From positions 3,658,001-3,722,000 of the forward strand of contig NZ_JAAOYM010000001.1 in NCBI RefSeq assembly GCF_011761185.1: DNA of 64,000 nucleotides, given 5' to 3'. The notes under the pieces were generated by a model that searched no databases, was not told the DNA's origin, and was given only the letters and a program-made list of their open reading frames with translations. Within the stretch, counting starts at the first letter, position 1. Each line of letters begins with the position of its first letter. The position numbers were made by a program, and so were the translations under genes. The DNA comes from Saccharomonospora amisosensis (GTDB lineage Bacteria; Actinomycetota; Actinomycetes; Mycobacteriales; Pseudonocardiaceae). Below, in pieces: positions 26,418 through 36,515 of this stretch.

Positions 26418-26598
26418 GACGAGTGAGTTGTATGCGGTGGCGGCGAATCGCGGGGCCTGTGGACAACACCAGTTGTGTGGACAACTGCCGCGCGGGGCGA
26501 AGTCGTCGCGGGTAACGAGCTGATCTCGACTCGGGCACCCACCGGAACAGTCATCGGATAAACGCGAACCCGGGAGCGAAACACATCGAGAGGACGCC

Positions 26599-26688
26599 AT
26601 GAACCAGCCATATCCGGCACCGCAGCCTCTCGGCCTCGCACCTGGCAGCACCACCAGTGGCCCGGCCGGGTGGGCGTGGAGCTACTGA
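26599..26688 (+). CDS. Possible 29-residue peptide
   Basis: MNQPYPAPQPLGLAPG... ending GWAWSY, with a strong GAGAGGA site nine bases before the ATG. It sits in the 278-bp gap between divergent-to-it comEA and convergent degV, overlapping the degV end by seven bases. It could be a remnant of a longer Pro-rich membrane protein. Only the ribosome site supports it. Confidence 0.25.
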   Translation: MNQPYPAPQPLGLAPGSTTSGPAGWAWSY

Positions 26689-27578
26689 CCGGCCGCTCTG
26701 AGGGGCTTCTGCTCATCGGTCGGCGCGACATCGCCCGGCGGGCGCTGCACCACCACTCCGAGCACACCTGGACCGGTGTGCGCGCCGACAACAGCTCCCA
26801 GTTCGGACACCACGCAACCCCTGGACCGGGGCAGCCGCTCCTCGAGCCGCGTCGCCAACTCCGCGGCGCGCTCGGGGGAGGCAAGGTGGTGTACGGCCAG
26901 TTCGACTGTCTCCTCGCCCGCCGCCTGCACGGCGAGGTCGACCAGTCGAGTCGTCGCTCGGTTCATGGTGCGGACCTTTTCCAGCGGCCTGATCTCACCC
27001 TCCTGCATCCGCAGCACGGGCTTCATCGCCAACGCGGTGCCAAGCAGCGCGGCTGCATGACCGATCCGCCCACCGCGCCGCAGGTACTCCAAGGTCTCCA
27101 CCACGAACAGCGTCTCCGACCGGTTCGCAGCCGACATCGCGGCGGCCTCGACGGCCTGCCCCTCCGCACCGTTCGCGGCGGCCGTGGCGGCGTGCAGGAC
27201 CGCGAAGCCCAGACCCATCGCGGTACTACGGGAATCGACTACTCGTACCCGGTCAGGCCCGACCTCCTGAGCGGCGAGCACCGCCGCCTCCCAGGTGCCG
27301 GACAGCTTCTTCGACAAGTGCACAGACACCACGGTGTCAGCGCCTTCGGTCAACGCCTCGCGAAACACCGAGGCGAACTCCGAGGGTGTCGGCCGGGAGG
27401 TCGTGACGATCCTGCGTTGCCCGAGTGCCTCCGCCAGAGCGACCGGGCCAACCTCGACATCGTCCAGAGCTGATACCCCGTCGATGAGGACATGCAGCGG
27501 GACGACGCGGATACCGTGCCTCTCGGCGAATCCTTCCGGCAGGTGGGACGTGGAATCCGTGACAACGGCGACCGGCAC
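26682..27578 (-). CDS. DegV family fatty-acid-binding protein
   Basis: 298 residues, two-domain DegV fold. AVVTDSTSHLPEGFAERHGIRVVPLHV at the start and TTSRPTPSEFASVF, then LSKKLSGTWEAAVLAA, are the lipid-headgroup contacts. Bacterial FakB homologues present fatty acids to a kinase. M. tuberculosis Rv2417c lies in the same position beside octT. The ATG is 9 bp downstream of the octT stop. Confidence 0.9.
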   Translation of the reverse strand: MPVAVVTDSTSHLPEGFAERHGIRVVPLHVLIDGVSALDDVEVGPVALAEALGQRRIVTTSRPTPSEFASVFREALTEGADTVVSVHLSKKLSGTWEAAVLAAQEVGPDRVRVVDSRSTAMGLGFAVLHAATAAANGAEGQAVEAAAMSAANRSETLFVVETLEYLRRGGRIGHAAALLGTALAMKPVLRMQEGEIRPLEKVRTMNRATTRLVDLAVQAAGEETVELAVHHLASPERAAELATRLEERLPRSRGCVVSELGAVVGAHTGPGVLGVVVQRPPGDVAPTDEQKPLRAAGQ

Positions 27579-27587
27579 GCGGCCAGC

Positions 27588-28358
27588 CTACGTCCCGGAC
27601 GGCTCGGCGGCGCGAGACGGCTCGCCCGCCACGTCGAGCAGTGGCCGCAGCAGCTCGGCCATCGCCGTACCGACCACCGCATGGCCTTCCCAGCCCCAGT
27701 GCATCCCGTCCGGGTTACCCCGTCCGGCCAGCACGTGCGGCCCCACCACGGCCGCGACGTCGAGCACGGGAACCCCGCTCGTGCGCGCCCATGCCGCCAC
27801 GGCCGCCTCGGTCGCCGGGCGCACGGTGTGCACGTATCGGTACGACGGCGCGCGGTGCACCGACGGCAGCCATACCACCACCGGCAACGACGGCCGCAGG
27901 ATGCGCAGCGCTCCCACCGCCGTTCGCAGGTAGTGCACGGTGAGATGGGTAGGCAGCGCCGCGGGCCGTCCACCCGTCGCAACGGAGAGCACCGGCTGCG
28001 CGGCCAGATAGGCCTTGCGAGCGGCCCGGCGTAGCCGGTCGGGGCGCAGGTAGCGCAGTCCGGTGCGCAGGTAGGTTGGCAGCGGGGAAGGCAAAGTGTC
28101 CATGCTGCCCACCGCGAGCACCACCGCATCGGCCGTGTGCAGTTCCGCCCACACCCGCGGGTCGCCCGTCAGCGACCACCACGCGTCACGTGCGGTCCAG
28201 CCTGCTCCCGCGACGAGGTCGGCGTCGCCGCCAAGGGCCCGCGCGGCGACGTTGGGCCACAGTCGAGGCTCGTCGGCGGCGTAACCACCGTCAGGGCCGT
28301 GGAAGCTCAACGAGTCGCCGAAAACCAGCAATCGGGGCCGTCGCGGCACAACTGCCAT
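27588..28358 (-). CDS. octT: Diglucosylglycerate octanoyltransferase-like GDSL protein
   Basis: 256 residues of the SGNH/GDSL fold: FGDSLSFHG (Ser16) at the start and NPDGMHWGWEGH with catalytic Asp/His near residue 215. Its position between degV and gpgP matches M. tuberculosis Rv2418c (OctT), which octanoylates diglucosylglycerate early in methylglucose lipopolysaccharide synthesis. The ATG at 28358 lies two bases after the gpgP stop. The function is transferred by family and synteny. Confidence 0.82.
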   Translation of the reverse strand: MAVVPRRPRLLVFGDSLSFHGPDGGYAADEPRLWPNVAARALGGDADLVAGAGWTARDAWWSLTGDPRVWAELHTADAVVLAVGSMDTLPSPLPTYLRTGLRYLRPDRLRRAARKAYLAAQPVLSVATGGRPAALPTHLTVHYLRTAVGALRILRPSLPVVVWLPSVHRAPSYRYVHTVRPATEAAVAAWARTSGVPVLDVAAVVGPHVLAGRGNPDGMHWGWEGHAVVGTAMAELLRPLLDVAGEPSRAAEPSGT

Positions 28359-28360
28359 GG

Positions 28361-28972
28361 CTACCCGGTCATCCCGGCGTTGTAGGCGTGCAGTCGCCAG
28401 AACTGCTCGCGCCTGACCAGATCGACCCAGTGGCAGTTCGAGATGCCGCCAAGCGAGGGCCACAGTTGGATGGGCAGGCCAAGTAACCGAGCCGTCAGCG
28501 CGATGATCAGCCCGCCGTGCGCGGCCAGCAACACCGTGTGGTACGCATCGTCGCCACTGATCAGGTCATCGACCACCTCGTAGGCGCGGGCGGCTACATC
28601 GACCCGGGATTCGCCCCCTGGCGGCGCCCAGGTGGCGTCGGCGCGCCAGCGGTCCCGCTCCCCCGGCGCACGTTCGTCGACGTCGGCGCCGGTGAGTCCT
28701 TGCCACTCACCCAGGTGTGTCTCGCGCAGCCGCTTGTCGATGCGCAGCGGCACGCCGATGGCCTCGGTCAGCACGGTGGCGGTGTCGGTGGCTCTGCGCA
28801 GGTCGGAGGCGATGACCAGGTCCGGCTCGAACCTCGCCAGCGCGGGAACGGCGAACCGGGCCTGGTTCCAGCCGACCTCGGTCAGCGCCGAGTCCAGATG
28901 GCCCTGCATGCGGCCGACGGAGTTGAAGTCGGTCTCGCCATGCCGCCAAAGAACCAGCCGCCGCAGGCTCAC
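28361..28972 (-). CDS. gpgP: Glucosyl-3-phosphoglycerate phosphatase (histidine phosphatase family)
   Basis: 203 residues. The RHGE motif with phospho-acceptor His11 near the N-terminus, SDLRRATDTA, ETHLGEW and AAHGG (second catalytic His) are intact. Synteny with Rv2419c supports removal of phosphate from glucosyl-3-phosphoglycerate, feeding the glucosylglycerate pathway used by OctT. It overlaps rsfS by four bases. A generic phosphoglycerate-mutase-like phosphatase is the alternative. Confidence 0.85.
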   Translation of the reverse strand: MSLRRLVLWRHGETDFNSVGRMQGHLDSALTEVGWNQARFAVPALARFEPDLVIASDLRRATDTATVLTEAIGVPLRIDKRLRETHLGEWQGLTGADVDERAPGERDRWRADATWAPPGGESRVDVAARAYEVVDDLISGDDAYHTVLLAAHGGLIIALTARLLGLPIQLWPSLGGISNCHWVDLVRREQFWRLHAYNAGMTG

Positions 28973-29406
28973 GGGGCACTCGATCCCGCGTCGCCATCAC
29001 CGTCGGTGTCGTCGGTGTCCTCGGTGTCGTCAGCCGCGCGGTTTTCGCCGAGGCCAGGCACCTCGATGCGGGGGCAGTCCTTCCACAGCCGCTCCAGGCC
29101 GTAGAACGCGCGCTCCTCCTCGTGCTGCACGTGCACAACCACGTCCACGTAGTCGAGCAGGACCCAACGCCCTTCCCTGGCGCCTTCCCTGCGCACCGGC
29201 TTGTGCCCGGCGATACGCAACTTCTCCTCGACGTTGTCGACGATGGCACCGACCTGGCGCTCGTTGGGCGCCGATGCGATCACGAACGCGTCGGTGATCA
29301 CGAGGCGGTCAGAGACATCGAGCACGACCACGTCGGTCGCCTTCTTGTCCGCCGCCGCGTGCGCGGCCGCGGTCGCGAGGTCTTGTGCTCCGGCCGTCGC
29401 TACCAC
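28969..29406 (-). CDS. rsfS: Ribosome silencing factor
   Basis: 145 residues. It binds L14 of the large subunit and blocks subunit joining in starvation. ATDVVVLDVSDRLVITDAFVIASA and the WVLLDYVDVVVHVQHEEERAFYGLERLW core are characteristic. The last 25 residues are an acidic Asp/Thr/Glu repeat beyond the normal end. The GTG at 29404-29406 has GGAG upstream. Confidence 0.93.
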   Translation of the reverse strand: MVATAGAQDLATAAAHAAADKKATDVVVLDVSDRLVITDAFVIASAPNERQVGAIVDNVEEKLRIAGHKPVRREGAREGRWVLLDYVDVVVHVQHEEERAFYGLERLWKDCPRIEVPGLGENRAADDTEDTDDTDGDGDAGSSAP

Positions 29407-29482
29407 GGTGCTCCTTCGAAATCGAACGTACGCTCGCAGCAGCGTACCCGCAGGCACCGACGAGCTACCCGGCTCGTCACGG

Positions 29483-30082
29483 CTACCGAACCGACAGCCG
29501 GCGGTACAGGTGCCGCTTGTCGATGTACCTGACCACGCCGTCGGGCACCAGGTACCACACCGGTTCCCCGTGCAGCACACGTTCGCGGCAGGCGGTCGAG
29601 GAGATGGCCATGGCGGTGACCTCGACGAGGCTGACCTTCCCCTTCGGTAGGTGGTTGTCGTCGAGGTGATAACCGGGCCGGGTGACCCCGATGAAATGCG
29701 CGAAGGTGAACAGTTCGTCGGCGTTACGCCAGGTGAGGATCTGCTCCAGCGCGTCGGCACCGGTGATGAAGAACAGGTCGTCGTCGGGGTATTCGGCGCG
29801 CAGGTCGCGGAGGGTGTCCACCGTGTAGGTCTGGCCGCCGCGGTCGATGTCGACCCTGCTGACCGAAAACACCGGATTGGAGGCGGTGGCGATGACGGTC
29901 ATGAGGTAGCGGTCCTCGGCCTTGGAGACGATGCGGTCGACCTTCTGCCACGGCTGCCCTGTGGGTACGAAGATGACCTCGTCGAGGTTGAACCGGTACT
30001 GCACCTCGCTGGCGGCGACGAGGTGTCCGTGATGGATGGGGTCGAACGTGCCACCCATGACACCGATACGACGTGCGGCCAT
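29483..30082 (-). CDS. nadD: Nicotinate-nucleotide adenylyltransferase
   Basis: 199 residues. [11 protein letters not shown] at residues 10-20 is the nucleotidyltransferase HIGH motif, and ISSTACR near the end is the second ATP motif. It makes deamido-NAD in NAD synthesis. The ATG at 30080-30082 matches the family start; rsfS follows after 76 bp as in M. tuberculosis (Rv2421c-Rv2420c). Confidence 0.93.
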   Translation of the reverse strand: MAARRIGVMGGTFDPIHHGHLVAASEVQYRFNLDEVIFVPTGQPWQKVDRIVSKAEDRYLMTVIATASNPVFSVSRVDIDRGGQTYTVDTLRDLRAEYPDDDLFFITGADALEQILTWRNADELFTFAHFIGVTRPGYHLDDNHLPKGKVSLVEVTAMAISSTACRERVLHGEPVWYLVPDGVVRYIDKRHLYRRLSVR

Positions 30083-30170
30083 GAAGAACCACCCTATATC
30101 CGGCCCCCAGCACGAGCGGCGCGGATACGCGCGGGTCCACACCGCTGCCACTACCACCAGGCACAACAAA

Positions 30171-30186
30171 AGTGATGTAGGTCACA
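30171..30186. promoter_or_regulatory. Crp/GlxR-type binding site between nadD and recQ-like gene
   Basis: AGTGA-TGTAGG-TCACA matches the TGTGA-N6-TCACA consensus in nine of ten positions. It lies 89 bp upstream of nadD and 75 bp upstream of the helicase gene, a location suited to control either promoter. Confidence 0.5.
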
Positions 30187-30260
30187 TTACATGGTGAGCG
30201 GTTCCGCTCGCACACCCGCGAAGAGGACAGCAGGAGACCGATCCGGTAGAGCTTGACGGC

Positions 30261-32414
30261 GTGGACATCGACGTGGGCACCGAAGCCGGGATCGACGCGG
30301 GCACCGACACGGGCGACACGGCTCGCCAGCGGGCACAGGCGCTGCTGCGCGAACTCGCCGGGCAGCAGGCCGTGCTGCGCGAAGATCAGTGGAGGGCAAT
30401 CGACGCGTTGGTCAACCAGCAACGGCGTGCCCTCGTGGTGCAGCGCACCGGGTGGGGCAAATCGGCGGTCTACTTCCTGGCGACAGCGTTGCTGCGCGAA
30501 CGGGGCTTCGGCCCAACCGTCATCGTGTCGCCATTGCTCGCCCTGATGCGCAACCAGATCGCCGCCGCCTCCCGCGCGGGCATCCACGCCGCGACCATCA
30601 ACTCCGCCAACCAGGACGAGTGGGCCCAGATCGAGACGGACATCGCCGAGGCGAAGGTCGACCTGTTGCTGGTCAGCCCGGAGCGACTGAACAATCCCGA
30701 CTTCCGCGACGCGGTGTTGCCCAAACTCGCCGCCACGGCGGGCCTGCTCGTGGTGGACGAGGCACACTGCATTTCGGACTGGGGCCACGACTTCCGCCCC
30801 GACTACCGCAGGTTGCGCACCTTGCTGGGCGAACTCGCCGAAGGGGTGCCGGTGCTGGCCACGACCGCCACCGCCAATGACAGGGTCGCCACCGACGTGG
30901 CTGAACAACTGGGTATCGGCAGCCGCTCCGGCACCCTTGTGCTTCGCGGCCCGCTTGACCGGCGGAGCCTGCGGCTCGCCGTCGTATCACTGCCGACCGA
31001 GGCCGCGCGCCTGGCATGGCTCGTCGAGCATCTGAAACAACTCCCGGGTTCTGGCATCGTTTACACGCTGACCGTCAGTGCCGCACACGACGTCGCCGCG
31101 CTGCTGGCCGACCACGGTTACGATGTCGCCGCCTACACCGGCAGAACCGAACCCACCGACCGGCACGCCGCCGAGGACGACCTGCTCGCCAACCGGGTCA
31201 AGGCTGTTGTCGCTACTTCGGCGCTCGGCATGGGATTCGACAAACCCGATCTGGGCTTCGTCGTACATCTGGGTTCTCCTTCCTCGCCGATCTCCTATTA
31301 CCAGCAGGTGGGTAGGGCCGGACGCGGAGTGCGGCATGCCGAGGTGGTCCTGCTGCCCGGCAAGCAGGACAAGGACATCTGGGCGTATTTCGGCTCGCTC
31401 GCGTTCCCCGACCGGGACCGCGTCACACAGGTGCTCGACACGCTGGCGAGTGCGGGAAGGCCGCTGTCCACAGCGGCCATCGAGCCGACCGTGGACCTGT
31501 CGCGCTCGCGACTGGAGATGGTGTTGAAGGTTCTGGATGTCGACGGTGCGGTACGGCGGGTACGCGGCGGGTGGGAGGCCACGGGCACGCCGTGGCACTA
31601 CGACGGCGAACGTTATGAACGAGTGCGACAGTCGCGTGCGGCCGAGCAACAGGCCATGCTCGGCTACCTGGACACCGACGGCTGCCGGATGGAGTACCTG
31701 CTGCGCCAACTCGACGATCCGCATGCGGAGCCCTGTGGCCGCTGTGACAATTGCACCGGTCGGTACTGGACCACCGAGGTAGCTGCCGCCGTCACCGCCG
31801 CGACACAGCAACGACTTGTCAGGCCCGGTGTCGAGTTGGCGCCACGCAGACAATGGCCTACCGGCATGGCGGCGCTGGATGTGCCGCTGTCCGGCCGAAT
31901 CCCCCGCGCCGAACAGGCACAGCCGGGCCGCACCCTCGGCAGGTTCACCGACATCGGCTGGGGCCCACGGCTGCGCGAACTGGTCGGCACGGGCGCCGAG
32001 GATCGCGAGCTACCCGATGAGGTGTTGCAGGCCTGTGTTTCGGTCCTGGCCTCCTGGGACTGGCAGCAACGTCCGGCTGCCGTGGTCGCCATCGCGTCGC
32101 GGAGCAGGCCACGGCTGGTCACCAGCCTCGCAGGCAGACTCGCCGAAATCGGCAGGCTGCGCTTCGCAGGCACCATCGAGCATCGCGAGGCAGCGCCACC
32201 GCGCAGGTCCAACAGCGCACGTCGGCTCGCCGACCTGTGGCGAGATCTTGTCGTGCCGCAGGATCTGCGGGCGAGCGTGGCAACCGCGGCCGGGCCTGTG
32301 CTGCTGGTGGACGATGTGGTGGACTCCGGATGGACCATCACCCTGGCCGCTCGTCAGTTGCTTGAGGCAGGCGCTCTCGCGGTGCTGCCGTTCGCGCTCG
32401 CGTCCACCGGGTAG
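30261..32414 (+). CDS. RecQ-family helicase fused to a phosphoribosyltransferase-like domain
   Basis: 717 residues. RecQ part: Walker A TGWGKSA (63-69), DEAHCISDWGHDFRPDYRRL (166-185), SALGMGFDKPDLG and QQVGRAGRG for helicase motifs V and VI, and a zinc-binding CGRCDNC near 480. The last about 200 residues are a PRTase-like domain ending with the PRPP loop VLLVDDVVDSGWT at 680-692. Walker A carries Trp in place of the usual Gly. DNA unwinding in repair is likely; what the PRTase part does is unknown. Start GTG at 30261. Confidence 0.88.
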   Translation: MDIDVGTEAGIDAGTDTGDTARQRAQALLRELAGQQAVLREDQWRAIDALVNQQRRALVVQRTGWGKSAVYFLATALLRERGFGPTVIVSPLLALMRNQIAAASRAGIHAATINSANQDEWAQIETDIAEAKVDLLLVSPERLNNPDFRDAVLPKLAATAGLLVVDEAHCISDWGHDFRPDYRRLRTLLGELAEGVPVLATTATANDRVATDVAEQLGIGSRSGTLVLRGPLDRRSLRLAVVSLPTEAARLAWLVEHLKQLPGSGIVYTLTVSAAHDVAALLADHGYDVAAYTGRTEPTDRHAAEDDLLANRVKAVVATSALGMGFDKPDLGFVVHLGSPSSPISYYQQVGRAGRGVRHAEVVLLPGKQDKDIWAYFGSLAFPDRDRVTQVLDTLASAGRPLSTAAIEPTVDLSRSRLEMVLKVLDVDGAVRRVRGGWEATGTPWHYDGERYERVRQSRAAEQQAMLGYLDTDGCRMEYLLRQLDDPHAEPCGRCDNCTGRYWTTEVAAAVTAATQQRLVRPGVELAPRRQWPTGMAALDVPLSGRIPRAEQAQPGRTLGRFTDIGWGPRLRELVGTGAEDRELPDEVLQACVSVLASWDWQQRPAAVVAIASRSRPRLVTSLAGRLAEIGRLRFAGTIEHREAAPPRRSNSARRLADLWRDLVVPQDLRASVATAAGPVLLVDDVVDSGWTITLAARQLLEAGALAVLPFALASTG

Positions 32415-32526
32415 TCGAAGTCGTTTCGCCATCCGGAAAGCCGAGCGCATGGATGTGGGAAAACTTCCGCCCCGCTCAATGTTGTGGCACAGTTCCACTC
32501 TCCCGACAGACACGCGGAGGGTCGAC

Positions 32527-33807
32527 ATGGTTGAGTCGAACGTCGGTGCGCCCGCTGTCCACCGACTCCCGGTGCGCAAGCTGTTCGCGGCCAGCGTGGG
32601 AAACGCGCTGGAGTGGTTCGACTGGACCATCTACGCCACGTTCAGCATCTACTTCGCCACCGCCTTCTTCCCCGGTGAGCTGGCGCAGATCAACACCTTC
32701 GCCACCTACGCGCTGGCCTTCTTCTTCCGCCCGCTCGGCGGCATGCTCATCGGCCGGTTCGCCGACCTCAAGGGTCGCAGGCCCGCGATGATCTTCACTA
32801 TCGTGCTGATGGCGGGCGGTTCCGCGCTGATCGGCCTGCTCCCCACCTACGAGCAGATCGGCTGGCTGGCGCCGCTCATGCTGCTGCTTGCCCGCATCGC
32901 ACAGGGACTGTCGCTCGGCGGCGAAGTATCGAACGCATCCGCCTACCTCGGCGAGATCGCGCCCCCCGCACGGCGAGGGCGATACTCGTCGTTCTTCTAC
33001 ATCTCTACCGGGAGCGCGGTGCTGCTGGCCTCGGTGCTGGGCTTCGTGCTCGCGCGCACGATGGACGATGCTCAACTGCAGTCGTGGGGCTGGCGGCTCC
33101 CGTTCCTGCTCGGCGGGGTGCTGGGCGTCATCGGCCTGTGGCTGCGGACCAGCCTGGAGGAGACCGAGCAGTTCAAGGAGAACAAGACCACCGCCCGCAG
33201 GGTCAGGCACCCACTGATCACCACATTGCGCGCACACCCGAAGGCTGTTGGGCAGCTGGTCGGCTTCACCATGCTGTCCACACTGTGCTACTACACGTTC
33301 TTCAGTGCTCTGACACCGTTCGCCGTGGAGTCACGCGGCGCCGACGACGTCGATGTCTTCCTCGCCCTGTCCATCGCCACAGCGATCTTCGTCGCGCTGC
33401 AGTACCCCATGGGCGCGCTGTCGGATCGCTTCGGCCGCAAACCGCAGCTCATGGTGTGGTCGGCCGCGATGGCGGTCCTCATCGTCCCGTTGTCGACGCT
33501 GGTGCGGCCGGGTCTGCTGAACCTCCTGGTGGTGTTCTGCGTCGGGCTGAGCCTGTACACCGCGATGACCTCGATCGCACCCGCGATCATGAGCGAGCTG
33601 TTCCCCACGTCGCTGCGCGCGCTCGGTATCGGTGCCTGGTACAACCTCACGGTCGCGACCTTCGGTGGCACGGCACCGCTGGTGATTACGGCGCTGGCGA
33701 ACGCGGGCGCGGCCGGAGCCTTCTTCTGGTACGTAGCCGCGGGCTCCGCCGTGGCGTTCCTGGTGATCCTGAGCCTGCCGGAAACCAACCGCAGCGAACT
33801 ACGCTGA
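32527..33807 (+). CDS. MFS transporter, metabolite:H+ symporter (MHS) subfamily
   Basis: 426 residues, 12 membrane helices. VGNALEWFDWTIYATFS at the start and FADLKGRRPAM in loop 2-3, with QGLSLGGEVSNASAYLGE, identify the proline/betaine/ketoglutarate-type symporters. The substrate is undetermined. The ATG at 32527 follows GGAGGG. Convergent with proB. Confidence 0.88.
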   Translation: MVESNVGAPAVHRLPVRKLFAASVGNALEWFDWTIYATFSIYFATAFFPGELAQINTFATYALAFFFRPLGGMLIGRFADLKGRRPAMIFTIVLMAGGSALIGLLPTYEQIGWLAPLMLLLARIAQGLSLGGEVSNASAYLGEIAPPARRGRYSSFFYISTGSAVLLASVLGFVLARTMDDAQLQSWGWRLPFLLGGVLGVIGLWLRTSLEETEQFKENKTTARRVRHPLITTLRAHPKAVGQLVGFTMLSTLCYYTFFSALTPFAVESRGADDVDVFLALSIATAIFVALQYPMGALSDRFGRKPQLMVWSAAMAVLIVPLSTLVRPGLLNLLVVFCVGLSLYTAMTSIAPAIMSELFPTSLRALGIGAWYNLTVATFGGTAPLVITALANAGAAGAFFWYVAAGSAVAFLVILSLPETNRSELR

Positions 33808-33828
33808 GCGGGATCGCGAGCCGACCGG

Positions 33829-34944
33829 TCAGCGACCGCGCAGCGGCACCAGATCGTCGGCGTGTACGACCTCGCGACGCTGGTCGGGCGGCAGCTCGTA
33901 TGTGGACCTGCCGATCAGGTCGGGCAACTCGGTGACGTCGAAGGCGACGACGCCACGGGCCACCACCTCCTGTGCCGGGTCGACAAGGTCCACCACGTCG
34001 CCTGCCTGGAAGTCGCCGTCCACCCCGGTGACACCCGCGGCCAACAGCGAGCGCCGGTTGCGTACCACCGCCGCCACCGCACCGTCGTCGAGGTGGAGCC
34101 TGCCTCGCGACCCCGCCGCGTATCCGAGCCAGAACCTGCGCGCCGACAGCCGGGCGCCGGCCTGCTGGAACGCCGTGCCGACATCGGCCTCCCCCAGCGC
34201 GCGCGCGGCCTCGGCGGCCGCCGCGATAAGCACGGGAATTCCCGCGGCCGCGGCGGTGCGAGCAGCGGCGACCTTGGACATCATGCCGCCCGTGCCAAGC
34301 CCGGAACTCGACATCCCCACCGCCAGGCCGTCGAGATCGGATTCCGACCTCACCTCGGCGATCTTGCGCGTGCCGCCCGCACGCGGATCGCCGTCGTAAA
34401 GAGCGTCCACATCGGACAGCAGTATCAGGCCGTCGGCGCCGATGAGGTGGGCCACGAGCGCGGCGAGCCGGTCGTTGTCGCCGAACCGGATCTCCTCTGT
34501 GGCCACCGTGTCGTTCTCGTTGACCACCGGCACCGCACCCAGCGCCAGTAGCCGGGCGAACGTCCGCTCGGCGTTGCGGTAGTGCGCCCTCCGCACCACG
34601 TCGTCGGAGGTGAGCAACACCTGGCCAACCGTGCGCGAGTAGCGACCGAAGGATTCGGCGTAGGCATGGGCCAGCGCGAGTTGGCCGACACTGGCGGCTG
34701 CCTGCTGAGTGGCCAGATCGCGCGGGCGGGCACCCAACGACAGCGGCGCCAACCCCGCCCCGATCGCACCCGAGGAGACGAGCACGATCTGGGTCTGTCT
34801 GCCCAGCCGGCCGGCGATCGCATCGACCAGCGCGTCCAGCCTGGCGATGTCCAGCCCGTCCCCGGTCGTGGTCAGCGCCGAAGAGCCAACCTTGACGACC
34901 AGGCGCCGCGCGAGCGCGATCGCGCGCCGGGCCTCACTCGTCAT
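33829..34944 (-). CDS. proB: Glutamate 5-kinase
   Basis: 371 residues. An amino-acid kinase domain ([45 protein letters not shown]) followed by a PUA domain. It performs the first step of proline synthesis. The ATG at 34942-34944 lies 11 bp inside the obg gene, so the two are coupled. The usual partner proA is not next to it, nor elsewhere in the window. Confidence 0.95.
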   Translation of the reverse strand: MTSEARRAIALARRLVVKVGSSALTTTGDGLDIARLDALVDAIAGRLGRQTQIVLVSSGAIGAGLAPLSLGARPRDLATQQAAASVGQLALAHAYAESFGRYSRTVGQVLLTSDDVVRRAHYRNAERTFARLLALGAVPVVNENDTVATEEIRFGDNDRLAALVAHLIGADGLILLSDVDALYDGDPRAGGTRKIAEVRSESDLDGLAVGMSSSGLGTGGMMSKVAAARTAAAAGIPVLIAAAAEAARALGEADVGTAFQQAGARLSARRFWLGYAAGSRGRLHLDDGAVAAVVRNRRSLLAAGVTGVDGDFQAGDVVDLVDPAQEVVARGVVAFDVTELPDLIGRSTYELPPDQRREVVHADDLVPLRGR

Positions 34945-36400
34945 CGATGTCCTCTTGGGTGTCCGCGTCGGGCTCAGGCAGACCCTCGCGCCGGATACGA
35001 CGTGCTTCCTTGCGTTGCGCGGCGGTGATCCTGCTCCGGTCGGCCAGCCTCGGGTCGCTGCCCCTTCCGGCGAGCACTCCAGCGACACCGGGCGTGGACG
35101 GCTCCCAATCGAACGTCACGTCCCCGATCGTCACCGGGCTTCCTGGTTCGGCACCCTGGCGGGCGAGCTCGTCCTCGACGCCGAGCCGGTTCAACCGGTC
35201 GGCCAGGTAGCCGATGGCCTCGTCGTTGCCGAAGTTGGTCTGCCGCACCCAGCGTTCCGGCCGCGTGCCCCGGACGATGAAGCCACCCGGCTCGTCGGGG
35301 TCGGGCTCCACCGTGAAGCCGCCGTCGTCGACGGCCTTCGGGGTGAGCACCACCTTGGTCGGCGTGGGCGGCGGCTGCGCGGCGCGGTAGGCGGCCACGA
35401 TCTCGCCAAGCGCGAAGGTCAGCTCGCGCAGGCCCTTGCGGGTCACGGTCGACACCTCGAACACGCGCAGGCCGCGAGCCTCGAGGTCCGGCCGCACCAG
35501 CTCGGCAAGCTCGGCGGCCTCCGGTACGTCCACCTTGTTCAGCACCACCACGCGAGGCCTCTGCGCCAGATCCCCACCGAGTGCGGGCGTGTAGCGCGCG
35601 AGTTCGGACTCCAGTGTGTCGACGTCGCTGATCGGGTCGCGGCCCGACTCGTATGTCGCGCAGTCAACCACGTGCACCAGCACGGCACACCGTTCGATGT
35701 GCCGCAGGAAGTCCAGTCCCAGGCCCCTGCCCTCGCTGGCGCCAGGGATCAGCCCGGGCACATCCGCCATCGTGAAAACCGTGTCACCCGCGGTGACGAC
35801 CCCGAGGTTGGGTACCAGCGTGGTGAACGGGTAGTCGGCGATCTTTGGCCGCGCGGCGGACAGCACCGAGATGAGCGACGACTTGCCCGCGGAAGGAAAG
35901 CCCAACAGCCCCACATCGGCCACCGAGCGCAGCTCCAGCACCAGGTCCCGGGTCTCCCCCGGTTCACCGAGGAGCGCGAACCCGGGGGCTTTGCGAGCGC
36001 GCGAGGCCAGCGCGGCGTTGCCGAGACCCCCTCGGCCACCCTTGGCGGCGACGAAGCGGGTGCCCGCGCCGACCAGATCGGCCAGCACTTCCCCGTCCTC
36101 GGTCAGTACGACGGTGCCGTCCGGAACGCTCAGCTCAAGCGACTCCCCCGCCGCTCCGCTGCGGTTGCTGCCCTGTCCCTGCTTGCCATTGCCCGCGCTG
36201 GCATGGGGACGGAAGTGGAAATCGAGCAGGGTGTGCACCCCCGGGTCGACGACCAGTACCACGTCTCCACCGTTGCCGCCGTTGCCACCGTCGGGTCCGC
36301 CCAGTGGCTTGAACTTCTCCCGGTGCACCGAGGCGCACCCGTTGCCGCCGTTGCCTGCGGCAACGTGGATCACCGCGCGGTCGACGAATCGGGACGCCAT
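34934..36400 (-). CDS. obg: Obg/CgtA GTPase
   Basis: 488 residues. A Gly-rich Obg fold ([17 protein letters not shown]), G domain with [13 protein letters not shown] and NKVD motifs, an OCT domain ([20 protein letters not shown]) and an acidic C-terminal tail. It couples ribosome assembly and stress control. The ATG at 36398-36400 is the family start. Downstream of rplU-rpmA but separated by a terminator-like hairpin. Confidence 0.95.
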   Translation of the reverse strand: MASRFVDRAVIHVAAGNGGNGCASVHREKFKPLGGPDGGNGGNGGDVVLVVDPGVHTLLDFHFRPHASAGNGKQGQGSNRSGAAGESLELSVPDGTVVLTEDGEVLADLVGAGTRFVAAKGGRGGLGNAALASRARKAPGFALLGEPGETRDLVLELRSVADVGLLGFPSAGKSSLISVLSAARPKIADYPFTTLVPNLGVVTAGDTVFTMADVPGLIPGASEGRGLGLDFLRHIERCAVLVHVVDCATYESGRDPISDVDTLESELARYTPALGGDLAQRPRVVVLNKVDVPEAAELAELVRPDLEARGLRVFEVSTVTRKGLRELTFALGEIVAAYRAAQPPPTPTKVVLTPKAVDDGGFTVEPDPDEPGGFIVRGTRPERWVRQTNFGNDEAIGYLADRLNRLGVEDELARQGAEPGSPVTIGDVTFDWEPSTPGVAGVLAGRGSDPRLADRSRITAAQRKEARRIRREGLPEPDADTQEDIDDE

Positions 36401-36446
36401 CGTGCTGCCTCTCTCGTGGACGGAACTCTTTCCCCTGTCACAGCAA

Positions 36447-36489
36447 AACGAGGGGCGGGGCCGGATGTGTTCCGGACCCGCCCCTCGTT
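36447..36489 (-). terminator. Terminator after rplU-rpmA
   Basis: A long inverted repeat (AACGAGGGGCGGGG...CCCGCCCCTCGTT with CCGGA/TCCGG inside) with a TGTGT loop and one mismatch. It lies 27 bp downstream of rpmA and ahead of obg. Confidence 0.75.
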
Positions 36490-36515
36490 CTGGGTTCGCG
36501 TGCTGGCCGGGCCGG

